A stretch of DNA of 64,000 nucleotides from Jannaschia faecimaris (GCF_900107415.1 NZ_FNPX01000019.1:1-64000), one strand, 5' to 3'. Shown: positions 25,357-34,046, counted from the first letter of the stretch. Notes: generated by a model not told the origin, from the sequence alone. Numbers and translations: made by a program.

Positions 25357-27375
25357 TCACTCGAACTCCAGGATGATGTCGTCGACCGCCAGGCTGTCGC
25401 CCGGTCCGGCGTTGATCTTGATGACAATGCCCCTCTTCTCCGCGCGCAGGATGTTCTCCATCTTCATCGCTTCCACGACGGCCAGCGCCTGGCCCTCCTG
25501 AACTACGTCACCCTCGACCACTTCCACCCGGACGATCAGGCCGGGCATGGGGCAGAGCAGCAGCTTCGAGGTATCAGGCGGCAGTTTCTCGGGCATCAGC
25601 GCGGCCAGCTCCGCCTGACGCGGGGTGCGCACCTTGACCTGCAGGTCAGCCCCCCGCGTGCGGATCCGGAAGCCTTGGGTGATCTTGCCAACCTTCAGGA
25701 CGATCACCTCGCCCGAGACAGCAATCCTTGCGAGTTGATCGCCGGGTGTCCATGCGCTTTCACAGCGCAGGATTTCCCCATCGATGGTTACGTCCGCGCC
25801 GTCACGGTCCGCGACGATCGATGTTTCGAACCGGTGTTCGCCCATCGTGACGACCCAGTCCGTCCCGACCACACGCTCGTGATTGTCCATCCGGCCCGAC
25901 ACGCGGGTACGGCGGATCTCGGCGATGCGGTGCATGGCGGCGCAGGCTGCGGCAATCCGCTTGAGATGCAGTTCGGGCAGTGCGACGCCGTTGAAACCGT
26001 CCGGGAACTCCTCGGCGATAAAGGCCGTGGTCATCTCCCCGGCGATGAATTTGGGATGGTCCATCACGGCCGACAGGAATGGCAGGTTGTGTCCGATTCC
26101 TTCCACCTCGAACCCGTCAAGCGCGTCGCGCATCCCCTGAATCGCATCGCCCCGCGTCGGAGCCCAGGTGCACAACTTGGCGATCATCGGATCGTAATAC
26201 ATGCTGATCTCGCCGCCTTCAAAGACGCCGGTGTCGTTGCGCACGACCGGAGCCGAAGGTGTGACGCCCGGCTGGTACTCCGGCGTTTCCAACGGCGGGC
26301 GATACCGGGTCAGACGCCCGATCGAGGGCAGGAACCCGCGGTACGGGTCCTCAGCATAAAGTCGGCTTTCCATCGCCCAACCGTTCAGTTTCACGTCGTC
26401 CTGTCCGAACGACAGCGTTTCACCGTAGGCGACGCGGATCATGTGCTCGACCAGGTCGACACCGGTAATCAGCTCGGTCACCGGGTGTTCCACCTGAAGA
26501 CGGGTGTTCATTTCCAGGAAGTAGAAATTGCGGTCCCCATCCACGATGAACTCGACCGTACCCGCGCTGGCATAGCCGACGGCATGCGCGAGGGCCAAAG
26601 ACTGTTCTCCCATCGACTTTCGGGTCGCCTCATCAAGGAACGGCGACGGGGCCTCTTCCACGACTTTCTGGTTGCGGCGCTGGATCGAGCATTCCCGCTC
26701 TCCCAGGTACACACCGTTGCCGTGCTGGTCGCACAGGATCTGAATTTCGATATGGCGGGGCTGCGTGACGAATTTCTCGATGAACATGCGGTCATCACCG
26801 AAACTGCTGGCGGCTTCGTTCTTAGACGCCTGGAAGCCCTCGCGGACCTCGCTCTCGTCCCAGGCGATGCGCATCCCCTTACCGCCCCCCCCGGCGGATG
26901 CCTTCAGCATGACCGGATAGCCGATCTGCCCCGATATCTTGATCGCCTCGTCCGCATCCTCAATCAGACCCATGTGCCCAGGCACGGTCGACACGCCCGC
27001 CTCCTGCGCGATCTTCTTGGAGGTGATCTTGTCGCCCATCGCCTCAATCGCGCCCTTGGGCGGACCAATGAAAGCGACGCCCGCGGCCTTAAGCGCCTCG
27101 GCGAACTTGGGATTCTCGGACAAGAACCCGTACCCCGGATGCACGGCCTCCGCCCCGGTCTGCCTGACGGCGTCCATGATCCTGTCGATCACGATATAAG
27201 ACTGGTTTGCCTGCGGCGGGCCGATATGCACCGCCTCATCCGCCATGTTGACGTGCAGAGCGTTGCGATCCGCGTCAGAGTAAACGGCAACCGTCTTGAT
27301 GCCCATCCGCTGGGCTGTCTTGATGACCCGGCAAGCAATCTCGCCCCGGTTCGCGATCAGGATTTTCTTGAACAT
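25357..27375 (-). CDS. pccA: Propionyl-CoA carboxylase alpha subunit (biotin carboxylase/BCCP)
   Basis: It carboxylates biotin using ATP and bicarbonate and passes the carboxyl group to PccB. The 672-residue protein starts MFKKILIANRGEIACRVIK (the biotin carboxylase N-terminus). The ATP-grasp loop ASAGGGGKGMR is in the middle, and a C-terminal biotinyl domain ends with VVEAMKMENILRAE (biotinylated Lys in AMKME). Its partner pccB lies 3.6 kb upstream on the same strand, separated by small genes. mcm and a PccR-like regulator share the locus. Confidence 0.96.
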   Translation of the reverse strand: MFKKILIANRGEIACRVIKTAQRMGIKTVAVYSDADRNALHVNMADEAVHIGPPQANQSYIVIDRIMDAVRQTGAEAVHPGYGFLSENPKFAEALKAAGVAFIGPPKGAIEAMGDKITSKKIAQEAGVSTVPGHMGLIEDADEAIKISGQIGYPVMLKASAGGGGKGMRIAWDESEVREGFQASKNEAASSFGDDRMFIEKFVTQPRHIEIQILCDQHGNGVYLGERECSIQRRNQKVVEEAPSPFLDEATRKSMGEQSLALAHAVGYASAGTVEFIVDGDRNFYFLEMNTRLQVEHPVTELITGVDLVEHMIRVAYGETLSFGQDDVKLNGWAMESRLYAEDPYRGFLPSIGRLTRYRPPLETPEYQPGVTPSAPVVRNDTGVFEGGEISMYYDPMIAKLCTWAPTRGDAIQGMRDALDGFEVEGIGHNLPFLSAVMDHPKFIAGEMTTAFIAEEFPDGFNGVALPELHLKRIAAACAAMHRIAEIRRTRVSGRMDNHERVVGTDWVVTMGEHRFETSIVADRDGADVTIDGEILRCESAWTPGDQLARIAVSGEVIVLKVGKITQGFRIRTRGADLQVKVRTPRQAELAALMPEKLPPDTSKLLLCPMPGLIVRVEVVEGDVVQEGQALAVVEAMKMENILRAEKRGIVIKINAGPGDSLAVDDIILEFE

Positions 27376-27440
27376 GGTTCCTCCCCCTCCGGTCTGATGC
27401 CGGATCCGCAAAAGTCCGCCGGACGTCTGCCATTAGAGCA

Positions 27441-27477
27441 AAAGAAAGGGCCGCCCGGTCGAAAGACCGGACAGCCC
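27441..27477 (-). terminator. Intrinsic terminator after the small lipoprotein gene
   Basis: On the minus strand the sequence GGGCTGTCCGGTC-TTTC-GACCGGGCGGCCC forms a bulged stem, followed by TTTCTTTT. It would end the lipoprotein gene at 27514-27708 and separate it from pccA, so pccA probably needs its own promoter or readthrough. Confidence 0.75.
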
Positions 27478-27513
27478 AGAATGATCGTACGACGCCCCTG
27501 ACGGGGCTGCGTA

Positions 27514-27708
27514 TCAGAAGTCGTTGGACAGCGCACCGCCAGCGGCACCGATCGCGGCACCGGTAACGCATTTGCCGTCATCGATGATTTCGCCGACGGC
27601 ACAGCCGATGGCACCCCCAATGGCAGCACGCTCAAGGTCGGAGCCGGTGTTGCAGGCCGACAGGCCAGCGACGAGCACGAGGGCGGGGATGATAAGTTTG
27701 CGGTGCAT
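27514..27708 (-). CDS. Small glycine-zipper-like lipoprotein
   Basis: A 64-residue protein starting MHRKLIIPALVLVAGLSACNTG; LSAC is a lipobox, so Cys19 should be lipidated. The mature part has a repeated G-rich motif (AAIGGAIGCAVGEI and AAIGAAGGALSND), like glycine-zipper outer-membrane proteins, with a second Cys pair that might form a disulfide. Function is unknown. It lies between pccA and the other small genes upstream and has its own terminator downstream. Confidence 0.82.
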   Translation of the reverse strand: MHRKLIIPALVLVAGLSACNTGSDLERAAIGGAIGCAVGEIIDDGKCVTGAAIGAAGGALSNDF

Positions 27709-28162
27709 TGGTTCTCTCCGAAGGTATTAACGAAAGTAAACGCGCCTGGACCACTTTGGGTTCCAAGAAAACGTCGGGTTGTGTGAATCGACCAAACGTC
27801 GGTCAGGTCCTCGGACCAGGGGCAAGCGGGGCAAGTGTACGGTATTGTCCCGCTGGACGGTAGGGAATTAGAATTGGCTCCTGCTCGGTCTCTTCTTGCT
27901 TTTTTGGCCGTTGCCCCCCCGTGCTGACTGCGCTCTGCGCAAGAAAGTCCGGCCAATGAGACAGCCCAAGGGCCAGCCCACCGACCGGTTAAGGAGGGGG
28001 TACGTTTCCACTCACGATCAGACGAACGCACATTTTGAACACTCGCGGAAGACCGCACGCGAACGTTGCGCCCAGACGCACCCCCGGCAAAGCGCGAAAT
28101 CGAGAGCGACGTGCGTTCGGCGTGGGTTCGCGCAAGAGGGAATGCAATCGGCGGGAACATGC
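27709..28162. other. 454-bp non-coding gap between pccA and upstream small genes
   Basis: It must contain the promoter of the lipoprotein gene. A potential structured segment runs from 27904 to 27956: TTGGCCG pairs with CGGCCAA at its ends and it has an inner TGCGC/GCGCA hairpin. Frames through the stretch on either strand have no credible start or domain. I see no tRNA, SRP RNA or RNase P signature. Confidence 0.4.
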
Positions 28163-28546
28163 TCAGTCGTCACCCCATTCGTCGTCTTCGGCCGCCTCAG
28201 GCTGGGCAAAAATTTCGGGGAAGTTTGCCTCTGCCACCTTCAGGTCGATGCGCAAAAGCGCCTCGTAATCGGCGGGATCGAAAGGATCTTCGGCAGGAAG
28301 TACCTCGCGCCCGAACAACCACGAAAGACGCCCGGCATCTAGGTTGCCCCGCTCGAACGGGTCGCCCCCGAAATGTTCGATAAGCGCTTTGAGAAAAGCA
28401 GTATCGGCCTGCCGGTCGACCGACTTACGGTCGCGATAGCGTTCACGCCGGGTGATCGGCGTCACGCCCTTGGGATTGCCCCGACGTATCGTGAACTGGA
28501 AATCCGATCCGGTCAGACGACCGGGAAAGCCACGGTGCTTCAGCAT
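28163..28546 (-). CDS. Conserved hypothetical protein
   Basis: A 127-residue soluble, acidic protein starting MLKHRGFPGRLTGSDFQFTIR. I chose this ATG because AGGAGG lies seven bases upstream; a GTG two codons earlier is too close to that site. It has no signal peptide. The C-terminus is Asp/Glu-rich (EAAEDDEWGDD). I do not recognise a domain. It lies in the minus-strand run between pccB and pccA, an arrangement I associate with Rhodobacterales propionate loci, so a linked role is possible but unproven. Confidence 0.75.
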   Translation of the reverse strand: MLKHRGFPGRLTGSDFQFTIRRGNPKGVTPITRRERYRDRKSVDRQADTAFLKALIEHFGGDPFERGNLDAGRLSWLFGREVLPAEDPFDPADYEALLRIDLKVAEANFPEIFAQPEAAEDDEWGDD

Positions 28547-28624
28547 GTCCACACCTCCTGAGATGTGCGGTTGCGATGCGGGTGGAAGGTCAGGGCGAGG
28601 TTTGTCCCCCGCCCTGAGTTCTTT

Positions 28625-28768
28625 TCAGTACTTGCCGGTAACGGGTTCGACCACGACGGGGGCCGGCTCGATGATGACAATCTCTTCCGGTTGGGGGTTC
28701 GAGAGGAAGCAACCCGAAAGGGCGGAAAGCGCGGCGACAGCCACAGAGAATTTGACGATGCTCGACAT
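28625..28768 (-). CDS. Tiny lipoprotein A (47 aa)
   Basis: This 47-residue gene begins MSSIVKFSVAVAALSALSGC; LSGC is a lipobox with Cys20 lipidated. The mature 28 residues are acidic and Pro/Val-rich (SNPQPEEIVIIEPAPVVVEP) and end VTGKY. It shares layout and C-terminal EPV-x-x-KY with the 42-residue lipoprotein at 29105-29233, so the two look like diverged duplicates. A GGAG site precedes the start. Function unknown. Confidence 0.8.
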   Translation of the reverse strand: MSSIVKFSVAVAALSALSGCFLSNPQPEEIVIIEPAPVVVEPVTGKY

Positions 28769-29104
28769 CTGGGTCTCCTGACGTTGACGGGCGATGCCGG
28801 GGTTTCAATCCCGGCATCGCCCGTGATGACAGCCGCTTGGACGCGGCCTGTAATCTGCATACCAGAAGTGAAATGCCCCCGATATGGCTGCCCCAGAAAT
28901 GCCCCAGTTGCCCCAGAGGCTTGTGTCACAGCCGCACCAATCGGGCCATGCCCCGCGACTGTGCCCTTCAACAGGACAGTCTCGGCGAAACTCCGCCCTT
29001 CAGCCTTGGCACGAAAAACGGCCAGAGCCACGCCTGCGCGCGGGTCTGGCCGTTGGGTGTCCGCAGTCCGACCGGGGCAGGCCCGGTCAGAGCCTGAGGC
29101 CGGA
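28769..29104. other. Hairpin-rich gap between the two tiny lipoproteins
   Basis: This 336-bp gap contains a perfect 14-bp hairpin (28788-28801 with 28810-28823, eight-base loop) just upstream of tiny lipoprotein A, and a second GACCGGG..CCCCGGTC hairpin near 29077-29097 downstream of lipoprotein B. Neither is followed by a clear T-run. Minus-strand codons here resemble protein in places but have no start. I call no gene. Confidence 0.45.
28788..28823. repeat. Perfect 14-bp hairpin in the leader of tiny lipoprotein A
   Basis: CGGGCGATGCCGGG pairs with CCCGGCATCGCCCG around an 8-nt loop. It sits 20 bases upstream of the lipoprotein A start codon on the minus strand and would fold in its mRNA leader. 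Without a T-run it is more likely an RNA stabiliser, attenuator or cruciform than a terminator; inference only. Confidence 0.6.
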
Positions 29105-29233
29105 TCAGTACTTGGTCGAAACGGGCTCGGGCTGGACGGGAACGATGACGACTTCTTCTTCAGCCGGGGCACCACAGGCGACCAGCGTGGCAGTGACGCC
29201 CAGAACGGCGAAGGCTTTGACAAACTTTTGCAT
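29105..29233 (-). CDS. Tiny lipoprotein B (42 aa)
   Basis: The gene begins MQKFVKAFAVLGVTATLVAC; LVAC is a lipobox with Cys20 lipidated. The mature part is acidic and Val/Pro-rich (GAPAEEEVVIVPVQPEPVST) and ends STKY. It matches lipoprotein A (28625-28768) in Cys position, acidic E(E)xVxI segment and the final EPV..KY. A GGAGAAT site precedes the ATG. It lies downstream of the DUF6497-like gene on the same strand. Function unknown. Confidence 0.8.
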   Translation of the reverse strand: MQKFVKAFAVLGVTATLVACGAPAEEEVVIVPVQPEPVSTKY

Positions 29234-29348
29234 GTTATTCTCCAATTTAACGGGGACGTGTGGCGGAATCGATGATCGCCCCGTGCGTTACAACGAATGG
29301 CGTCCCATTTCGGTTCCCGCAAGGGAATCATGTAGAAAACCGCACTCA

Positions 29349-29870
29349 TCAGAAGTCAGACGGCGAACATTCGCCGTTTTCTATGGTATAAATGCCAAAA
29401 TACTGCGTCGCCTCGGGGTCGGTCTCACCGCGAGGGACGGGCCGGTCCATCAGGGTGATGACAACCGTATCCCCATGCGACGCGGGCAGGCTGGCAATTG
29501 GAACGGCATGTGTCGCGCAAAGCCAGTCCAGATCGGCAAAGGCTGCGTCGACGTCCACTGTTCCCACCTCGCGCGCGATGCCGGGCGCGATAAAACGGAG
29601 AATTGCCTGCGTGCCGGTGCTATCCACCCGCTCCCAGACCACTTCCCACAAAACGATGGCCTGACCGGACGGCAGCCCGCTCTGCGCCGCAGATGGACCG
29701 GCACACGCAGCAAGCAAAGCAGCGGCCAAGGTCAGGTTGCGCCATGCAAGCAGAACTGCCGACCAGTGGTATCGCCCCCGATGAAGGAACCGCGGTTTCG
29801 GAGGAAACACCGCCTCTGTCGGAAAAAGAGAGGGCCGGGTCGTCGCCCGGCTTGCAGGGCACAAGGTCAT
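29349..29870 (-). CDS. Exported hypothetical protein (possibly DUF6497)
   Basis: A 173-residue protein. The ATG at 29870 overlaps the stop of the upstream methyltransferase (ATGA), with AGGAGG four bases upstream, so this start is well supported. The signal-like hydrophobic stretch (LTLAAALLAACAGPSAAQ) begins only near residue 46, after a basic leader, an unusually long n-region. The mature part (GQAIVLWEVVWERVDSTG.., ILRFIAPGI, VVITLMDRPVPRGE) has paired Cys residues. The DUF6497 label is tentative, from memory. Confidence 0.7.
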   Translation of the reverse strand: MTLCPASRATTRPSLFPTEAVFPPKPRFLHRGRYHWSAVLLAWRNLTLAAALLAACAGPSAAQSGLPSGQAIVLWEVVWERVDSTGTQAILRFIAPGIAREVGTVDVDAAFADLDWLCATHAVPIASLPASHGDTVVITLMDRPVPRGETDPEATQYFGIYTIENGECSPSDF

Positions 29871-30637
29871 GCGGCCTCCTTTCGGGCGAGAAGGCGAAGG
29901 TGCGACGCGCCGCGCCCGATTTCCTCGACCGTTCCGATGGCTTCCAACGTCGCGCGCTCCTGCGTGGCCTTACGCCCGCGCACGTCCAGAATGACGGCCC
30001 CGCCGGGGGCCACGCCGTACGCATAGAAGTCTGCATACGTCGCCGCAGGGTAATGGAACCCACAAGACAGCATGGAGATCGCAAGGTCCACGGGGGCCTG
30101 CGCCGACAGGTCCTGTGATTGCGGGTTCACAGTCTCGATGGCATCCCCCGGTACGCCATTCGCCTCTAGGAACGCGCGCGCCCGTTCCAGCGACGTATAG
30201 GCAGAGCCGTTCTCGGCAAAGCCGAAATGACGCACATCCCCGTCCTCGATATCGATCAGCAGGAGCCGCGCGCCCAAATCACGATGCGCGAACAGGTCCG
30301 CCATCGCATAACCGCAGCCGATATCGGCAACCGATACGGGCTTTTGGCGCACAAGTGCATAGAGCATGTCGCGCCACTCCAGCCAGGCCACCGCCGCCGC
30401 ACGCCGGGCAATCTCGTCGCCGCGCCGCTGCGCGATTTCCGTCAGGGGCCCCGCATCACCCCCGGTCCAGGCGCGAATTGCACGACCCGGTCGCGCCTCG
30501 TCCCACAGGATTTCAGAGCGTTGCAGGATCAGATTCACGTGATCACGGGTGTCGAACATCGAAACGTTCAGGTCCGCGATCTCGGCGGTGGCACAGGCGG
30601 CCTTGACCCTCTCAGGAGTGGCGGCGTCGGACGTCAT
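29867..30637 (-). CDS. Putative SAM-dependent methyltransferase-like protein
   Basis: A 256-residue protein starting MTSDAATPERVKAACATAEI. A Rossmann-type SAM motif is visible in VSVADIGCGYAMADLFA, followed by RLLLIDIEDGD and a later DLAISMLSCGFHYPAATY, as in class I methyltransferases. The substrate is not evident. It overlaps the DUF6497-like gene by four bases and follows the 30651-31010 gene by 13 bases, so it belongs to the pccB operon. An upstream in-frame start at 30685 is less likely because it lies inside the neighbour. Confidence 0.72.
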   Translation of the reverse strand: MTSDAATPERVKAACATAEIADLNVSMFDTRDHVNLILQRSEILWDEARPGRAIRAWTGGDAGPLTEIAQRRGDEIARRAAAVAWLEWRDMLYALVRQKPVSVADIGCGYAMADLFAHRDLGARLLLIDIEDGDVRHFGFAENGSAYTSLERARAFLEANGVPGDAIETVNPQSQDLSAQAPVDLAISMLSCGFHYPAATYADFYAYGVAPGGAVILDVRGRKATQERATLEAIGTVEEIGRGASHLRLLARKEAA

Positions 30638-30650
30638 GCGCGGCATCCCA

Positions 30651-31010
30651 TCATCTGTGTCGCGCCGTTCGCGCCCACGCGGCACGCTTGACCGGGTCGT
30701 TCAACAGCGCCGCAACCTGTTCCTGTGCGTTCCGCGGGATCCGCCCGGCGACGGAACCGCCCGCCCGCAGAGACAGTCCCTGCCCGTCCCGCGTCACCGT
30801 CACGACCGGCGCGAAGCCCCGCAACCGTTGCAAAATGCGCCACAAGTCCTGCCGCACAGCATGGGCCAACCTGCGCCGCCCCATATCCGGCAGGCGGGTT
30901 TGCGCGCTGATATCCCATTGAACCGGCAGCCGCCGCGCAACCGCGTAAGTCGCGCCGTCGTCCGCGAAATGCCAGCCGCGCCTGTCCCAGGACCATGCCT
31001 CCTGCCTCAA
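30651..31010 (-). CDS. Conserved hypothetical protein downstream of pccB
   Basis: A 119-residue basic protein. The start is a TTG at 31010 that overlaps the pccB stop (TTGA), which implies translational coupling. The sequence ([25 protein letters not shown].., [21 protein letters not shown]) is rich in Trp and Arg and has no signal peptide. I associate proteins like this with pccB in Rhodobacterales, but I cannot assign a domain or function. An overlapping frame starting MVLGQ has a better ribosome site but poorer codon character, so I rejected it. Confidence 0.72.
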   Translation of the reverse strand: MRQEAWSWDRRGWHFADDGATYAVARRLPVQWDISAQTRLPDMGRRRLAHAVRQDLWRILQRLRGFAPVVTVTRDGQGLSLRAGGSVAGRIPRNAQEQVAALLNDPVKRAAWARTARHR

Positions 31011-32539
31011 AGCGGAATGGTATCATGTTTGCGCCAAGGGCGGTCCTGCCGCTTGCTGCGCAGACTCGCAAAGGCGCGGGCGATGCGCTTTCGGCTGGCC
31101 GAGGGGAAGATCACCTCGTCGATGAAGCCCTTCTCGGCGGCCACGAACGGGTTGGCGAAACGATCCTCGTAATCCTTCGTCCGCTCGGCAATCTTGGCTG
31201 AGTCGTCCAGCTCGGATCGGTACAGGATTTCCACCGCACCCTTGGCCCCCATCACCGCGATCTCCGCCGTTGGCCAAGCATAGTTGAAATCACCCTTGAG
31301 ATGCTTTGACGCCATCACGTCATAGGCCCCTCCATACGCCTTGCGCGTTATCAACGTGACCTTCGGCACCGTCGCCTCGCCATAGGCAAACAGCAGCTTC
31401 GCACCATGCTTGATAACGCCGCCATATTCCTGGCTCGTCCCCGGCAGGAAACCCGGCACGTCCACCAGCGTCAGCAGCGGTATTTCAAAGGCGTCGCAGA
31501 ACCGCACGAACTTGGCGGCCTTACGCGAGGAGTCGATATCCAGGCACCCGGCCAGAACCATCGGCTGGTTGGCGACGACGCCCACAGTGCGCCCTTCTAT
31601 CCGGATGAACCCGGTCAGGATGTTCTTGGCAAAGTCTGGCTGAATTTCGAAGAAATCGCCTTCGTCCGCCAGTTTTCCGATCAGCTCCTTCATGTCGTAC
31701 GGAGAGTTCGGATTGTCCGGGATCAACGTGTCAAGGCTCTCCTCGATACGGTCGGGGCTGTCGAAGAAGGGCCGGACGGGCGGCTTCTCGCGGTTGGACA
31801 ACGGCAGGAAGTCGATCAGGCGGCGCGTCTCGGCCAGCGCCTCCACGTCATTTTCAAAGGCGCAATCGGCCACGCCGGATTTGCGCGTGTGCGTCGTGGC
31901 CCCGCCCAGTTCTTCGGCCGTGACGACTTCGTTGGTAACGGTCTTCACCACGTCGGGGCCTGTGACGAACATGTAGGACGTGTCGCGGACCATGAAGATG
32001 AAGTCAGTCATCGCAGGCGAATAGACCGCACCACCCGCGCAGGGGCCCATTATGACGCTGATCTGCGGAATGACGCCCGACGCGTCGATGTTGCGCTGAA
32101 ACACCTCGGCATAGCCCGCAAGCGAGGCAACGCCTTCCTGAATGCGCGCGCCACCGGAATCGTTCAACCCGATCACGGGCGCGCCATTCTGAACCGCCAT
32201 ATCCTGAATTTTGCAGATTTTCTGCGCGTGGGTCTCGGACAGCGATCCGCCGAAGACCGTGAAGTCCTGACTGAAAACATATACGAGACGCCCGTTCACA
32301 GTGCCCCAGCCCGTGACCACGCCGTCGCCCGCCGGACGCTCCTTTTCCATGCCGAAGTCAGTGGCGCGATGCGCGACGAAGGTGTCGAACTCCTCGAAGG
32401 AGCCCGCATCCAGCAAAAGCTCGACCCGCTCCCGTGCGGTCAGCTTGCCCTTGGCGTGCTGCGCGGAGATCCGGCGTTCGCCGCCGCCCATGCGGGCCTG
32501 CTCGCGGCGGTTCTCAAGCTCTTCCAGAATGTCCTTCAT
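31007..32539 (-). CDS. pccB: Propionyl-CoA carboxylase beta subunit
   Basis: PccB is the carboxyltransferase subunit; it moves carboxylate from carboxybiotin (PccA) to propionyl-CoA, giving methylmalonyl-CoA. The 510-residue protein is full length with two crotonase-like domains. Visible motifs include [15 protein letters not shown] (acyl-CoA oxyanion region), [16 protein letters not shown] and [20 protein letters not shown]. It starts a minus-strand run (pccB, 30651, 29867, 29349) with overlapping or near-overlapping ends. TTTGCAAA sites lie 68-117 bases upstream of its start. Confidence 0.97.
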   Translation of the reverse strand: MKDILEELENRREQARMGGGERRISAQHAKGKLTARERVELLLDAGSFEEFDTFVAHRATDFGMEKERPAGDGVVTGWGTVNGRLVYVFSQDFTVFGGSLSETHAQKICKIQDMAVQNGAPVIGLNDSGGARIQEGVASLAGYAEVFQRNIDASGVIPQISVIMGPCAGGAVYSPAMTDFIFMVRDTSYMFVTGPDVVKTVTNEVVTAEELGGATTHTRKSGVADCAFENDVEALAETRRLIDFLPLSNREKPPVRPFFDSPDRIEESLDTLIPDNPNSPYDMKELIGKLADEGDFFEIQPDFAKNILTGFIRIEGRTVGVVANQPMVLAGCLDIDSSRKAAKFVRFCDAFEIPLLTLVDVPGFLPGTSQEYGGVIKHGAKLLFAYGEATVPKVTLITRKAYGGAYDVMASKHLKGDFNYAWPTAEIAVMGAKGAVEILYRSELDDSAKIAERTKDYEDRFANPFVAAEKGFIDEVIFPSASRKRIARAFASLRSKRQDRPWRKHDTIPL

Positions 32540-32606
32540 GGCGCGTCCTCCCTGTTGCAGACAGGTCTAGACGCTGCGCTGCGGTGCGGAAAGGGCGTTC
32601 TAGAAT

Positions 32607-32656
32607 ATTTGCAAATCATTGCTCGCCAAACTTCGTTATATTGCAAATTTGCAAAT
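32607..32656. promoter_or_regulatory. Predicted PccR (ScfR) binding sites upstream of pccB
   Basis: TTTGCAAA occurs at 32608-32615 and again, in direct contact with an ATTGCAAA copy, at 32640-32655 (ATTGCAAATTTGCAAA). In Rhodobacter sphaeroides the short-chain acyl-CoA regulator PccR is known to bind paired TTTGCAAA motifs upstream of pccB and of its own gene. Here the close pair abuts, with no spacer. Given a pccR-like gene with the same motif at its own start, activation or autoregulation by propionyl-CoA status is a strong inference. Confidence 0.78.
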
Positions 32657-32774
32657 ACGGCGTCCGATGTGGTCTTGGCGATCGATCGCCCCAATTCCCC
32701 GGTCATCGGAATGCACATATGTTTGTGCGAACCGGGGTACTGACATAAGAAACCCAAAGGCGTACCTGGCTACA

Positions 32775-33989
32775 ATGGCAATACTCACAGACCCACAGGC
32801 GCACGCAACACGCACGCCACCGCACATTCTGACGCTGGTCGCACTGGTCGGTGTCTCGACCTTGGCGATGAACGTCTTTCTGCCTTCCCTGCCGACCATG
32901 GCCACGTACTTTTCCGCCGATTACAGCCTAATCCAGTTGTCGGTCGGCCTTTACCTGGGTGTGAACGCGGTTCTGCAGCTTTTCGTCGGTCCGATCTCCG
33001 ATCGCTATGGCCGACGGCCCGTGATCCTGTCCGGAATCGTGTTGTTCATGCTGGCCACAATCGGTTGCCTGATGGCCACCAGCATCGAAGTCTTTCTCTT
33101 CTTCCGGATGTCACAAGCCGCAATAGTCGTCGCCATGGTGCTCAGCCGCGCTGTCGTTCGCGATCTCTACCCGCAGGACAAAGCCGCCTCGATGCTGGGC
33201 TATGTGACAATGGGGATGTCCATAGTCCCCATGGTCGGCCCGGCCGTCGGTGGCGTGCTGGAGGCCCAGTTCGGCTGGCAGTCGACCTTCTGGCTATTGC
33301 TCGGCGCGGGCGCATTTTTGTGGGTCCTGACCTATACCGACTTGGGGGAGACCGCCCCCAAGAGCGAGGGCACCTTCCGCGACCAGGTGCGACAGTACCC
33401 CGAATTGCTGACATCCCGACGGTTCTGGGGCTACAGCATCGCGTCTGCCCTCGCGAGCGGGTCGTTCTTCGCCTATCTGGGCGGCGCGCCCTATGTCGGG
33501 ACCCAGGTTTTTGGCATGGATCCTGCCACGCTGGGCATCTACTTCGGTGCGCCTGCCGTCGGCTACCTGATCGGCAACGGAATTTCCGGTCGCTTCTCAC
33601 AGCAAATGGGTATCGACCGCATGATCTTGATCGGTGCCGTTGGACTGGCCGCGGGCCTGACGGTTCTGGGCGGGCTGACAATCTTCGGCTTCACCTCGCA
33701 CCTCGTCTTTTTCGGCTTCATGACCTTCGTGGGACTGGGCAACGGCCTTGTAATCCCGAATGCGACCGCCGGGATGTTGTCGGTCAAGCCGCACCTTGCG
33801 GGCACTGCATCCGGGCTGGGTGGCGCGTTGATGATCGGCGGCGGCGCGGCACTTTCGGCGGTCGCTGGGTGGCTTCTGGCCTTTGGTGGCGGCGCGATGC
33901 CATTGATTGCGCTGATGATCGCATCGGCCATTTGTTCCGTTGTCGCCATCGGTCTGACCATTCGCCGGAATCGGCAGCTGGCGGGCTGA
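32775..33989 (+). CDS. Bcr/CflA-type MFS multidrug exporter
   Basis: A 404-residue transporter with 12 hydrophobic segments. The family loop between helices 2 and 3 is visible (GPISDRYGRRPVILSG), and the start (HILTLVALVGVSTLAMNVFLPSLPTMA) resembles the Bcr/CflA drug:H+ antiporters. Substrates are likely small toxic compounds; not proved. It diverges from pccB, so the TTTGCAAA sites between them may affect it too. It ends 57 bp before the PccR-like gene. Confidence 0.9.
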   Translation: MAILTDPQAHATRTPPHILTLVALVGVSTLAMNVFLPSLPTMATYFSADYSLIQLSVGLYLGVNAVLQLFVGPISDRYGRRPVILSGIVLFMLATIGCLMATSIEVFLFFRMSQAAIVVAMVLSRAVVRDLYPQDKAASMLGYVTMGMSIVPMVGPAVGGVLEAQFGWQSTFWLLLGAGAFLWVLTYTDLGETAPKSEGTFRDQVRQYPELLTSRRFWGYSIASALASGSFFAYLGGAPYVGTQVFGMDPATLGIYFGAPAVGYLIGNGISGRFSQQMGIDRMILIGAVGLAAGLTVLGGLTIFGFTSHLVFFGFMTFVGLGNGLVIPNATAGMLSVKPHLAGTASGLGGALMIGGGAALSAVAGWLLAFGGGAMPLIALMIASAICSVVAIGLTIRRNRQLAG

Positions 33990-34024
33990 AGACGGGCTGA
34001 CACCACCCTGCAAAGCCTGCTAAT

Positions 34025-34040
34025 CCCCTTTGCAAAGGGG
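34025..34040. promoter_or_regulatory. PccR-type palindrome overlapping the regulator's Shine-Dalgarno
   Basis: CCCCTTTGCAAAGGGG is a perfect 16-bp palindrome centred on TTTGCAAA (34029-34036), with a degenerate partner CTGCAAAG at 34008-34015. The right arm AAAGGGG is also the only Shine-Dalgarno-like sequence, 6 bases before the ATG at 34047. Binding there could block both transcription and translation. Confidence 0.72.
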
Positions 34041-34046
34041 ATGCGG

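Noticed and set aside
27709-28162. SRP RNA, 6S RNA or RNase P RNA in the gap upstream of pccA
   Set aside because: The conserved sequence blocks of these RNAs are not present.
28824-29104. Protein-like minus-strand frame (..KGTVAGHGPIGAAVTQASG..) between the tiny lipoproteins
   Set aside because: It has no start codon or ribosome site of its own and reads through hairpins; I treat it as chance or a decayed remnant.
30634-31071. Overlapping minus-strand frame starting [10 protein letters not shown] inside the pccB tail region
   Set aside because: It has a good GGAGG site, but the alternative frame from TTG 31010 has the better coding character and couples to the pccB stop.
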